Below, piece after piece: positions 36,090 through 45,315 of a stretch of DNA of 64,000 nucleotides. Under the pieces are notes generated by a model, which ran no database searches, was not told the origin of the DNA, and worked only from the letters and a program-made list of their open reading frames with translations. The translations under genes and the position numbers were made by a program. Location: positions 124,001 to 188,000 of the forward strand of contig NZ_CP022998.1 in the NCBI RefSeq assembly GCF_002277895.1, in the 5' to 3' direction. Position 1 is the first letter of the stretch, and every line of letters begins with the position of its first letter. This stretch comes from Rhizobium sp. 11515TR (GTDB lineage: Bacteria > Pseudomonadota > Alphaproteobacteria > Rhizobiales > Rhizobiaceae).

Positions 36090-39000
36090 TCAGCTCGAAG
36101 CGGCAGGCACCGGCACCGTGGCTTGCGCCCTCGGCGACCATTTTGCATGTAGCTTGGCAAGCATCAGGTAGATGATCGGCGTGGTATAGAGCGTCAGTAC
36201 CTGCGACACGACGAGGCCGCCGACGATAGTGATCCCGAGCGGGCGTCGCAGCTCCGACCCGGGGCCGGTGGCGATGATCAGCGGGATGGCGCCCATCAAT
36301 GCTGCCAGCGTCGTCATCAGGATCGGCCGAAAACGCTTGAGGCAGGCCTGATAGATGGCCTCTTCCGAGGACAGGCCGAGTATGCGCTCGCCCTGCAGCG
36401 CGAAGTCCACCATCATGATGCCGTTCTTCTTGACGATGCCGATCAAGAGGATGATGCCGATAAAGGCGATGATCGTCAGCTCGGTACCGCTGATCGCAAG
36501 CGCCAGCAGCGCGCCGAGACCGGCGGACGGCAGCGTCGAGATGATCGTCAGCGGATGCGCCAGACTCTCATAGAGGATGCCGAGGACGATATAGACCGTC
36601 AGCAGTGCCGCCAGCAGCAAGAGCGGCTGGCTGCCGGAAGATTGCGTGACGCTCGCCGCATCGCCGGCGAAATCCGCATGCAGCGTGTCGGGCAGATGCA
36701 TGTCCAGCACCGCCTTCTGGATGGCATCGTTGGCGACCTGCAGCGGCGTATTGAGCGCCAGATTGTAGGAGATGGTGACGGAGGGATATTGACCCTGGTG
36801 ATTGACCACCAGCGGCGCCAGCGTGCGGTCGATCGACGCCACTGCGCTCAACGGCACCTGTGTACCGCCGGAGGCGGGCACGTAGAGCTTGGAAATATCA
36901 TGCGGATCGAGCGCATAGTTCGGGTCCGCCTCCAGCACGACGCGATACTGGTTACGCTGCGTGTAGATCGTCGAGATCTGCCGCTGCGCGAAGGCATTGT
37001 TGAGCGCGGAATCGATAGACTGGATGTTCACGCCGAGCTGGGAGGCCAGACTGCGGTCGATATTGACGGTCGCCTGCAGGCCGTTGGGCTGTCTGTCGGT
37101 CGCGACATCGGTCAATCCCGGCAGGGCCTGCATCCGCTCCAGCACCTTGGGCGCCCATTCCACCAGCTCGTCGTAATTCGCGCCCCAGAGCGTGAACTGA
37201 TACTGCGATTGCGACTGGCGCGCGCCGGCGCGGATATCGCCCGGCGAAAACAGGAAAGTGCTGAGGCCTGGAACAGCCATCAGCTGCTTGCGGAGCCGGT
37301 CTATGACCTCGGCCGTCGGCGCACGCTCCGATTCCGGCTTCAGCGAGATATAGAGCTGACCGCGGTTGATGGAGCTGGAAAAGCCGCCACCGCCGACGGA
37401 AGAGCCGATACCGGAAACGGCGGGATCCTTCGAAGCGATATCCGCCGCCTGTTGCTGCAGCTTGACCATGGCGGGATAGGAGATATCGGTCGCAGCCTGC
37501 GTTCCGCCCTGGATGAAGCCGGTATCGTCCTGCGGGATGAAGCCCTTCGGAACCTTGACATAGAGATAGCCGGACATGACCACGCAGGCGATGATGACGA
37601 CCACGGAAAGGAAACGGTGATGCAGCACCGCCCGTAGCGTCCGGCCATAAAAGCCGGTAATGGCGCCCAGCGTGCCCTCGACGATACGGCCGAACGGGCC
37701 TGGCCGGGCGTCGATATCATGCTGGCGCAGGCGATGACCGCAGATCATCGGCGTCAGTGTCAGGGACACGAGCGTCGAAACGACGATGGTAAAGCCGAGC
37801 GTCAGCGAGAAGGTCTGGAAGAAGCGGCCGACGATGCCGCCCATGAAGAATAGTGGAATGAAGGCGGCAAGCAGCGACAGGCTGATCGAGATGACCGTGA
37901 AGCCGATCTGCTTGGCGCCTTCGAGCGCTGCCCGCATCGGCTTCATGCCCGTTTCCAGATTGGCATAGATATTCTCGATCATGACGATGGCATCGTCGAC
38001 GACGAAGCCGACGGATACGGCAAGCGCCATCAGCGAGAGATTGTCGATCGACAGCCCGAAGAGCCACATCGCGGCGAAAGTGCCTGCAAGCGACAGCGGC
38101 ACAGTGACGCCGGCAGCGACTGTGGGGGTAGTGCGCCGCAGGAACACGAAGACGACGGCCATGACCAGGCAGATGGTGGCAAGCAGCGTCCACTGCATGT
38201 CGTTGACGCTGGCATGGATCGTCGTGGTGCGATCGGAAAGGATCGAGATATTCACACCGGCGGGAATGAGCCGCTGCAGTTCGGGGATCAGCTGCTTGAC
38301 GCCATCGACGGTGGCGATGACGTTCGCATCCGCCTGCTTGGTGATATTGAGCAGCACGGCCGGCTTGCCGTCATACCAGGCATCCGAGCGGCTGTTGCGC
38401 ACCCCGGGCTCGACAGTGGCGATGTCGGAGAGGCGAACGGCGGTGCCATCCCCGCTCTGCACGATGATCCGTCCGTAAGCTTCCGGCGTCCGCAACTGGC
38501 TGTTCACGGCAAGGGAGAATGCACCCGAAGCCCCATCGATCGAGCCGAACGGGCCGAGCACGTTGGCATTGACGATCGAGGTGCGCACGGCATCGAGCGA
38601 CAGGCCCATGGCGGAAAGCCGGTCTGGATCCAGCCGGACGCGGATGGCGGGCTGGTCGGCTCCGCTCACGGTCACACCGCCGACGCCATCGACCTGCGAA
38701 ATGCGCTGCACGACCACCGTGTCGGCGGCATCGTAGATGGCGCTCGCAGGCACATTGTCCGAGGTCAACGCCAGGATCAGGACGGGCGCTGCCGCGGGAT
38801 TGATCTTGCGGAAGGATGGCAGGGTCGGCAGATCGCCCGGCAGATCGGTCGCCGCCGCGTTCAACGCCGCCTGCACGTCCTGCGCGGCGCCATCGACGCT
38901 GCGGGAGAGATCGAACTGCGCGATGATGGTGCTCGAGCCGAGCGAGCTCACCGATGTCAGCTGCGTCACGCCGGCGATCGTGCCGAGATGGCGTTCCAGC

Positions 39001-39197
39001 GGCGCTGCAACGCTCGCCGCCATGCTGGCGGGATCGGCGCCCGGACGGCTGGCGGAGACGACGATTGTGGGAAGGTCGACGGTCGGTAGGCTCGCCACCG
39101 GCAGAAAGCGATAGGCAACGATGCCGAGGATCACCAGCCCGATCGCCAGAAGCGTCGTCCCGACAGGGCGTTTGATAAACGGCTCGGAGATGTTCAT
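36090..39197 (-). CDS. mdtC: RND efflux permease, MdtC-like
   Basis: A 1035-residue twelve-helix RND pump with the relay aspartates in VGFVVDDAIVMIENIYANLE and the relay Lys in LIGIVKKNGIMMVDFAL. It is the third gene of an adaptor plus two permeases set, as in MdtABC, where B and C subunits form mixed trimers. Its ATG overlaps the MdtB-like stop by four bases (ATGA). The MdtABC assignment rests on gene order and paired permeases; the symbol is by analogy. Confidence 0.88.
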   Translation of the reverse strand: MNISEPFIKRPVGTTLLAIGLVILGIVAYRFLPVASLPTVDLPTIVVSASRPGADPASMAASVAAPLERHLGTIAGVTQLTSVSSLGSSTIIAQFDLSRSVDGAAQDVQAALNAAATDLPGDLPTLPSFRKINPAAAPVLILALTSDNVPASAIYDAADTVVVQRISQVDGVGGVTVSGADQPAIRVRLDPDRLSAMGLSLDAVRTSIVNANVLGPFGSIDGASGAFSLAVNSQLRTPEAYGRIIVQSGDGTAVRLSDIATVEPGVRNSRSDAWYDGKPAVLLNITKQADANVIATVDGVKQLIPELQRLIPAGVNISILSDRTTTIHASVNDMQWTLLATICLVMAVVFVFLRRTTPTVAAGVTVPLSLAGTFAAMWLFGLSIDNLSLMALAVSVGFVVDDAIVMIENIYANLETGMKPMRAALEGAKQIGFTVISISLSLLAAFIPLFFMGGIVGRFFQTFSLTLGFTIVVSTLVSLTLTPMICGHRLRQHDIDARPGPFGRIVEGTLGAITGFYGRTLRAVLHHRFLSVVVIIACVVMSGYLYVKVPKGFIPQDDTGFIQGGTQAATDISYPAMVKLQQQAADIASKDPAVSGIGSSVGGGGFSSSINRGQLYISLKPESERAPTAEVIDRLRKQLMAVPGLSTFLFSPGDIRAGARQSQSQYQFTLWGANYDELVEWAPKVLERMQALPGLTDVATDRQPNGLQATVNIDRSLASQLGVNIQSIDSALNNAFAQRQISTIYTQRNQYRVVLEADPNYALDPHDISKLYVPASGGTQVPLSAVASIDRTLAPLVVNHQGQYPSVTISYNLALNTPLQVANDAIQKAVLDMHLPDTLHADFAGDAASVTQSSGSQPLLLLAALLTVYIVLGILYESLAHPLTIISTLPSAGLGALLALAISGTELTIIAFIGIILLIGIVKKNGIMMVDFALQGERILGLSSEEAIYQACLKRFRPILMTTLAALMGAIPLIIATGPGSELRRPLGITIVGGLVVSQVLTLYTTPIIYLMLAKLHAKWSPRAQATVPVPAASS

Positions 39198-42100
39198 GTC
39201 TCGTCACCCGCCAATTCATTCATCTCGGCGCTCGGCATGCCGCTGGTGCGGCCGACGACCTTGGCGCGCAGGCGCTCGAAGGCGAGATAGATCACCGGCG
39301 TCGTATAGAGCGTCAAAAGCTGCGATAGCACGAGACCGCCGATGATGGTGATCCCAAGCGGAATGCGCAGCTCCGCACCCGTGCCCTGGGCCACCGCCAG
39401 CGGCAGGGCGCCGAAGAGCGCTGCAAGCGCGGTCATCATGATCGGCCGGAAACGCAGGATCGAGGCTTTCAGAATGGCCTCGCGCGGTTCGAGCCCCTCC
39501 TTGCGCTCCGCCTCCAGCGCGAAGTCGATCATCATGATTGCATTCTTCTTGACGATACCCATCAGGAGCACGATGCCGATCAGGGCGATGATCGACAGGT
39601 CCTGTCCGAACAGCATCAGGGCGAGCAGCGCGCCGACGCCGGCAGAAGGCAGCGTCGACAGGATGGTCACGGGATGGACCGCGCTCTCATAGAGCAGGCC
39701 AAGCACGATATAGATCGTCACGACCGCCGCCAGGATCAGCCAGGGCTCACCTGCAAGCGAGGAGGCAAACTCTTCGGCATCACCGGAATATTTGCGCTGG
39801 ATATTGTCGGGCATCTCGATATCGCGTTCCGCCGCCTTGATCTCGGCGACGGCATCGCTGAGCGACGCACCCTTGGCGAGATCGAAGCTGAGCGTCACGG
39901 CCGGGAACTGCTCGTCATGACTGATGACCAGCGGCGCGGTCGTGAAACTCGCCGTCGTGAAGGCGTTAAGCGGCACCTGCGTATCGCTGGCACCGGCGAC
40001 ATAGAGCTTGTCGAGCGATTTCGGGTCGGATTGATATTGTGGTGCAGCCTCCAGAATGACGCGATACTGGTTGGCTTGGCCATAGATCGTCGCGATCTGC
40101 CGCTGGCCGAAGGCGTCGTTCAGCGTATCGCTGACGGCCTGCATGGACACGCCGAGCCGCGAGGCGGTCTCGCGATTGACATCGACGAAAATGCGCCCGC
40201 CGCCCATCTCCACCTCGGAAGCGACATCCAACAGCTTCGGGCTTTCCTGCAGCCGTTGGGCGAGCTTCTGCGCCCAGTCGACCACCGTATTCGTATCCGT
40301 GCCCGTAAGGGTATATTGGTAGGGCGCACGGCTGGCCCTGGTGCTGATCGAGATGTCGCGGACGCTCTGGAAGGTGACGTGAATGCCGGGCAAGCCCGTC
40401 ACCTCGCCGCGCATCCTCTCGATGATCTGATCGGCGGACGCGTTACGCTCATTCCGCGGCTTCAGCACGAGACTGAGATTGCCGGTATTGAGCGTCAGAT
40501 TGCTGGCGCTAGCGCCGATGACGGCAACGACGCCGGCGACATCCGGATCCTTGCGCAGCCGGTCGGTCACATCGGCCTGGATCTGCTTCATGGTTTCGAA
40601 GGAGGTCGTCGGCTCGGCTTCGATGACGGCGGTGATGAGGCCCGTATCCTGTGCCGGCAGGAAGCCTTTGGGGATGACGACATAAAGCGCGATCGTCGCA
40701 GCCAGCGTCACCACCGTCACCAGCAGCATAAGACGGCTGCGATCCACAGCCCAGACAAGGCTGCGCCGATAGCCTCCAACCATCCAGTCGGTGAAACGGT
40801 CGGCACCGGCCAGAAAGCCGCCCTGATGCTCTTTTGGCTTGCGCAGGATGCGCGCGCACATCATCGGCGTGAGCGTCAGCGAAACCACGGCCGACACGAC
40901 GACGGCAATGGTGAGCGTCAGTGCGAATTCGCGGAACATGCGGCCGACAATGCCGGTCATGAACAGCAGCGGAATGAAGACGGCAACCAGCGAGACGGTC
41001 AGCGAAATGATCGTGAAGCCGATTTCCCCGGCGCCCTTCAGCGCCGCCTGCATCGGGTTCTCGCCCTCTTCGATATGACGCGCGATGTTCTCGATCATCA
41101 CGATGGCGTCGTCCACGACGAAGCCGGTGCCGATGGTCAGCGCCATGAGCGAGAGATTGTCGAGGCTGAAGCCGGCAAACCACATGACGCCGAAAGTGGC
41201 AATCAGCGACAGCGGCAGTGCGACGCCGGCAATGAAGGTCGCCGTCATCGTCCGCAGGAAGAGCAGGACGACGAGGATGACGAGACCGATACTGATGACC
41301 AGTGTCCATTGCACATCATGGATCGAAGCCCTGATCGTCTCGGTACGATCATTGACGATATCGAGGGAGACGCCGGCCGGCATCGCCTGCTTCAGCTTCG
41401 GGATCTGCTTCAGGACATTCTCGACGGTCTGGATGACGTTGGCGCCCGGCTGGCGCATGATGTCGAGAATGACGGCGGGCTGTCCCTGATACCAGGCGCC
41501 GACTCGATTGTTCTCCAGCCCTTCGACGACAGTCGCGACGTCTTTCAATTGCACCGGCGCGCTGTTGTGGTAGGCGACGATGACCGATTTATAGACGTTC
41601 GGATCGACGATCTGGTCGTTGGCGGCAAGCGTGAAGCTTTGCTGTGTGCCGTCGAGCGAACCCTTCGCGCCGGCAACGCTGGCGTTGGTGATGGCGGTGC
41701 GGATATCCTCCAGGGCAAGTCCGTAGGAAGCAAGGCGCGGCAGATCCGCCTGAATGCGGATGGCGGGCTTGACGCCGCCCTGGATATTGACGTCGCCGAC
41801 GCCCGACACTTCGCTCAGGCGCTGCGCCATCATGGTATCGGCAAAATCGCTGAGCTCGCGGATCGAATAGCTGTTGGAGCGCAGCGCCAGCGTCACGATC
41901 GGCGTATCGGCGGGGTTCACCTTCGAATAGGTCGGAGGATAGGGAAGCGTGCGCGGCAGGGTCGAGCCGGCGGCATTGATGGCCGCCTGCACATCCTGCG
42001 CCGCGCCATCGATATCGCGGCCAAGATCGAACTGGAGCGTGATCTGGCTGATGCCAAAGGCGCTTGATGAGGTCATCGAAGCCAGCGACGGGATCTGGCC

Positions 42101-42313
42101 GAGCGGCCGCTCCAGCGGTGCCGTCACCAGCGCCGCCATCGTATCGGGATCAGCACCCGGAAGCTGCGTCGTCACCTGGATCGTCGGAAAATCCACCTGC
42201 GGCAACGGCGCGACCGGCAGGAAGAGAAAGCCGAGAATGCCGCCCAACAGCACCGCCACCCCGAGGAGCGAGGTGGCGATCGGCCGGGAGATGAAGAGCG
42301 ACGAGACGTTCAT
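39194..42313 (-). CDS. mdtB: RND efflux permease, MdtB-like
   Basis: A 1039-residue RND pump with relay aspartates in TGFVVDDAIVMIENIARHIE and a relay Lys in LLMGIVKKNAIMMIDFAL. It overlaps the adaptor gene upstream and the MdtC-like gene downstream, each by ATGA, giving coupled near-equal synthesis as needed for a heterotrimer. E. coli MdtABC exports bile salts, novobiocin and metal-siderophore-type compounds; the substrates here are unknown. Confidence 0.88.
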   Translation of the reverse strand: MNVSSLFISRPIATSLLGVAVLLGGILGFLFLPVAPLPQVDFPTIQVTTQLPGADPDTMAALVTAPLERPLGQIPSLASMTSSSAFGISQITLQFDLGRDIDGAAQDVQAAINAAGSTLPRTLPYPPTYSKVNPADTPIVTLALRSNSYSIRELSDFADTMMAQRLSEVSGVGDVNIQGGVKPAIRIQADLPRLASYGLALEDIRTAITNASVAGAKGSLDGTQQSFTLAANDQIVDPNVYKSVIVAYHNSAPVQLKDVATVVEGLENNRVGAWYQGQPAVILDIMRQPGANVIQTVENVLKQIPKLKQAMPAGVSLDIVNDRTETIRASIHDVQWTLVISIGLVILVVLLFLRTMTATFIAGVALPLSLIATFGVMWFAGFSLDNLSLMALTIGTGFVVDDAIVMIENIARHIEEGENPMQAALKGAGEIGFTIISLTVSLVAVFIPLLFMTGIVGRMFREFALTLTIAVVVSAVVSLTLTPMMCARILRKPKEHQGGFLAGADRFTDWMVGGYRRSLVWAVDRSRLMLLVTVVTLAATIALYVVIPKGFLPAQDTGLITAVIEAEPTTSFETMKQIQADVTDRLRKDPDVAGVVAVIGASASNLTLNTGNLSLVLKPRNERNASADQIIERMRGEVTGLPGIHVTFQSVRDISISTRASRAPYQYTLTGTDTNTVVDWAQKLAQRLQESPKLLDVASEVEMGGGRIFVDVNRETASRLGVSMQAVSDTLNDAFGQRQIATIYGQANQYRVILEAAPQYQSDPKSLDKLYVAGASDTQVPLNAFTTASFTTAPLVISHDEQFPAVTLSFDLAKGASLSDAVAEIKAAERDIEMPDNIQRKYSGDAEEFASSLAGEPWLILAAVVTIYIVLGLLYESAVHPVTILSTLPSAGVGALLALMLFGQDLSIIALIGIVLLMGIVKKNAIMMIDFALEAERKEGLEPREAILKASILRFRPIMMTALAALFGALPLAVAQGTGAELRIPLGITIIGGLVLSQLLTLYTTPVIYLAFERLRAKVVGRTSGMPSAEMNELAGDET

Positions 42314-43821
42314 TGTTGCTGCGTCGGCGTAGCGGAGGAATTGTTGGAGGCCGAGCCGCCGCCCGTATCCGCACCCTGCTCGCCAGCGGCGCCAGGCTGA
42401 CCATCCTGGCCGCGATGGCCATTATGACCGCCAGCACCACTCTGACCGCCCTGCCCACCCTGGCCGCCTTGGCCATTGTGGCGGCGATGCGGACGTTCGC
42501 CCGCATTCGCGGTGCCTGGAGTAGCATTCTGTTGGTCGTTCTCTGCAACAGGCCGTCCGTTATTGTCGGTTGACGGAGCAGCCGGCGACGCCTGATCCGG
42601 ATTGGCCGAAATCTGCACCTTCGACCCATTCTGAAGCCGCGCGAAACCGGTCGTCACCACCTTATCGCCGGGCGTCACACCATCGGCGATGACCGCAAGC
42701 GTATCGTCCTGCTGGCGCACCTTGACCGGCTTCATCGCAACGGTCTGATCCTGGCCGATGATATAGACGAAGGTGCCGTTCGGTCCGCGCTGCACGGCGC
42801 CGCTCGGAATGACGGTAACGCCCTTCAGCGTCTCCACAAGCAGGCGGGCATTGACGAAGGCGCCTGGCCACAGCGCCAGTTTGTCGTTGGGGAAATTCGC
42901 CTTCAGCTTGACCGTACCCGTAGTGGGATCGACCTGATTGTCGACCACGCCAAGCGAGCCGTTGTCGACCACCGTCTCGCCGTCATTGCCCATGGCCTGG
43001 ACGGCAAGCGTTCCGGCCGCACTGGCCGCATTGACGCGGGCAAGCTGCTGCTGCGGAATGGAAAACAGCACGGAGATCGGCTTGATCTGCGAGAGCGTCA
43101 CGATGCCGGTCGCATCGGACGAGCTGACGAGATTGCCGACGTCCACGTTGCGGATGCCGGTGCGCCCATCGAAGGCCGCCCTGATCGTCGTATAATCGAG
43201 TGTTGCCTGCGCGCTCTCGATGGCTGCCACATCCACCTGGACCTGTGCTGTATATTGGGCCACCAACGAGGTCTGCGTATCGACCTGCTGCTGCGTGCCG
43301 GAGGCGCTCTTCACCATCAGCTGATAGCGGACGAGATCGCGCTGGGCGCCTGCGAGCAGGGCTTCGTCCTGCGCCTTCTTGGCAATCGCCTGATCGAGCT
43401 GCGCCTTGTAGACAGAATCGTCGATGCGGGCGATGACATCACCCTTCTTGATATCCTGCCCCTCGACGAAATTGATTTCGACGATTCGTCCGCTGACCTG
43501 CGCGCGCACCGTCACTGTATTCAGCGCCTTAACCGACCCAACGCCGTTGATGTAGACGGGGACATCGGCCGTCGTCGCATCGGCAGCAAGTACGGGAACC
43601 GGTCCGCTGAACTGCGACATGCTGCGCCGTCTGCCGCTGCCGCCGCCCTGCCCCTGACCACCGCGGCGCTCACCCTGGGCTTGCTCTCCCGGCGCAGCCG
43701 CGTTCTGATAGGCGAGCAGCTTCTCTGCCGGCCCAAGCCAACGATCGCGGGTCGCATAGGCGCCATACCCAACCGCGCCAATCACAGCCAACCACACGAC
43801 GACCCGAAACGTCCGAGCCAT
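42310..43821 (-). CDS. mdtA: RND efflux adaptor (MdtA-like) with collagen-like C-terminal tail
   Basis: A 503-residue membrane-fusion protein with an N-terminal membrane anchor (about 5-24), a low-complexity Gly/Arg linker (about 50-70), lipoyl and hairpin domains (YKAQLDQAIAKKAQDEALLA, VEGQDIKKGDVIARIDDSVY) and barrel domains to about 415. The tail is unusual: residues 450-485 form twelve successive Gly-X-Y triplets rich in Gln and His. It is the first gene of the operon with two RND permeases; no outer-membrane channel is linked. The promoter should lie in 43822-44034. Confidence 0.9.
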   Translation of the reverse strand: MARTFRVVVWLAVIGAVGYGAYATRDRWLGPAEKLLAYQNAAAPGEQAQGERRGGQGQGGGSGRRRSMSQFSGPVPVLAADATTADVPVYINGVGSVKALNTVTVRAQVSGRIVEINFVEGQDIKKGDVIARIDDSVYKAQLDQAIAKKAQDEALLAGAQRDLVRYQLMVKSASGTQQQVDTQTSLVAQYTAQVQVDVAAIESAQATLDYTTIRAAFDGRTGIRNVDVGNLVSSSDATGIVTLSQIKPISVLFSIPQQQLARVNAASAAGTLAVQAMGNDGETVVDNGSLGVVDNQVDPTTGTVKLKANFPNDKLALWPGAFVNARLLVETLKGVTVIPSGAVQRGPNGTFVYIIGQDQTVAMKPVKVRQQDDTLAVIADGVTPGDKVVTTGFARLQNGSKVQISANPDQASPAAPSTDNNGRPVAENDQQNATPGTANAGERPHRRHNGQGGQGGQGGQSGAGGHNGHRGQDGQPGAAGEQGADTGGGSASNNSSATPTQQQ

Positions 43822-43951
43822 TCACGCACCTTTCCTCAAAGCCCGGGTGATCGGCGATCCCCCGATATTCATGGCGCGACCTTAGCTTGCATCGTGCCGC
43901 TTAGGAATTTGGTATGGCCATTAAATTTTGTCCATTTTAGCGCCACTTAGC

Positions 43952-43967
43952 GTAACAAACTGTAACA
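43952..43967 (-). promoter_or_regulatory. tandem direct repeat upstream of the MdtABC-like operon
   Basis: On the minus strand TGTTAC occurs twice exactly ten bases apart (43952-43957 and 43962-43967 as GTAACA on plus). A 10-bp period is typical of OmpR/PhoB-class response-regulator sites. It lies about 130 bp before the adaptor start. The regulator is not identified. Confidence 0.35.
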
Positions 43968-44034
43968 TTGGACGAAAAACTAGGGTTGTGGTTGCAAGGT
44001 GGATGCGTCTACCCGCACAGGCCGCTACAGCGCG

Positions 44035-45144
44035 TCAAAGCACGCCCCAGCCACGGTAGCGACCACGGCCCGTCATCTCGCGCAGGCCGAGTTCAGCCAC
44101 CAGATTGAGCGCACCTCTGGAGGTGACGCCGACATGACGCGCGATCATCTTCGCCGAAACGATCGGCCGCGACAGCACGATATCGATGACTTCGGGCAGG
44201 CTGCTGTTGGACCGCCGGTCCTTGAGCCGGAGCTCCATCTGCAGCCGAGCAAGCGAAAGGCGATCGAGCTCCTTCAGGCCCGAATCGGCCGAAAGTGCCA
44301 TGGCCTCCATAAAGGCTGTCAGCCGCGTGGTGCGATCTGGCGCACGCCGGCGGTCGTGACGGACGGCTTTCAGGCCGACATTCAGGCAAAAGAGATGGGA
44401 TGTGACCTTGCCCCGGCTGCGCAGATAGGCGCTGACCAGCAAGCCGCCGAGCCAATGCTGCCGTCGCAGTGGCTCTATTCGCTCCCAGGCATCGAAAAGC
44501 ACCGCGGCGCCGAGAGCGGGCGGCAGCAAATCAGCCTCGCGAATAACAGCGCGCCAGCTCTCCAGCCGCTCATCCTCATCCCAATCCTCATCACGGATGA
44601 GTGCAAGGGGATCATCAACATCAACGGTCGGCTGCCGCGCTTCCGGAACGCCGCCATTCAGGATCTTGTCGGATCGGGCGAGAATGGCGTCGATCTCGGC
44701 GAAATCAACGCCGAAATCGTCTTCCTCGTCCACTGGTTCGTCGGGCTCTATGGCCGGGGCACGCGTCGAACGCGGCGAAATGGTGTCTTCGGTTTCGCCG
44801 ACATCCCCCCGTAAGACGGCAAGGCCGGCTGGCTCCAGCCCCCAGGACGGATCGGCGGCCCATAGCCGGCGACGGCTGCGCAGCACCGCATGGGCGATGG
44901 TCAGCTCGTGCGTCGGTGTGCGCGTATCCATGCGCGCATCATGCAGGACGAGATCCTCCACATGCACGAGTTCGCCGCCGACCCAGAGCGCGCCTGCGGC
45001 ATCGAAAAAGTGCCCGCGCTCGCGAAAACCATCCGCCACCGCATGCCTCAGGACACGCTCATCCAGCCGTGCCAACATATCCTCCGCCTTGACGATGGCG
45101 GGCAGAAGCGCGGCAAGCGGCAGTGTGGTTAGATCATATCGCAT
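44035..45144 (-). CDS. RHE_PE00001-family protein (DUF1612 with HTH)
   Basis: A protein of about 369 residues. Its N-terminal part (LPLAALLPAIVKAEDMLARL; FFDAAGALWVGGELVHVEDL) and C-terminal helix-turn-helix (SAKMIARHVGVTSRGALNLV) match the DUF1612/HTH proteins that are common on rhizobial plasmids and have no assigned function. An acidic central region (about 115-190) is predicted disordered. DNA binding is plausible. The start may be ATG 45144 or GTG 45153; neither has a strong ribosome site. It is divergent from the copper ATPase with a 171-bp gap that holds the ATPase promoter. Confidence 0.8.
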   Translation of the reverse strand: MRYDLTTLPLAALLPAIVKAEDMLARLDERVLRHAVADGFRERGHFFDAAGALWVGGELVHVEDLVLHDARMDTRTPTHELTIAHAVLRSRRRLWAADPSWGLEPAGLAVLRGDVGETEDTISPRSTRAPAIEPDEPVDEEDDFGVDFAEIDAILARSDKILNGGVPEARQPTVDVDDPLALIRDEDWDEDERLESWRAVIREADLLPPALGAAVLFDAWERIEPLRRQHWLGGLLVSAYLRSRGKVTSHLFCLNVGLKAVRHDRRRAPDRTTRLTAFMEAMALSADSGLKELDRLSLARLQMELRLKDRRSNSSLPEVIDIVLSRPIVSAKMIARHVGVTSRGALNLVAELGLREMTGRGRYRGWGVL

Positions 45145-45249
45145 TGGAATCACATCATTGCATCGATCTTACGGAACTTATCATCGCCGTCCGCGGCGAG
45201 ATAGGAAGGCAACCCTGTGAACTGTGGATGGCAATCACTATTTTCCGCC

Positions 45250-45280
45250 TTGACCTTCCAGCGATGGGAAGGTTCATAAG
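45250..45280 (+). promoter_or_regulatory. MerR/CueR-type copper promoter and operator
   Basis: A -35 TTGACC (45250-45255) and a -10 CATAAG (45275-45280) are 19 bp apart, longer than the usual 17. Between them is the perfect inverted repeat ACCTTCC (45253-45259) / GGAAGGT (45267-45273). This is the layout that CueR/HmrR proteins activate by twisting the DNA. The transcript would start about 30 bp before the ATPase ATG. No MerR-family gene is in the window. Confidence 0.88.
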
Positions 45281-45315
45281 GCTTTCCGACGCCCTTTCGG
45301 GCAAAGGAGTATGAC

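Noticed and set aside
39674..42067. 797-codon open frame on the plus strand
   Set aside because: Antisense to the MdtB-like gene, with no family pattern and Arg/Asp/His-rich composition typical of a GC-rich shadow frame.
42415..42500. short tandem triplet-like DNA repeats that could suggest a CRISPR or microsatellite
   Set aside because: They are in frame and encode the Gly-X-Y tail of the adaptor; there are no spacers.
44093..45092. frames inside the DUF1612 gene on both strands
   Set aside because: Shadows of a single well-supported gene.
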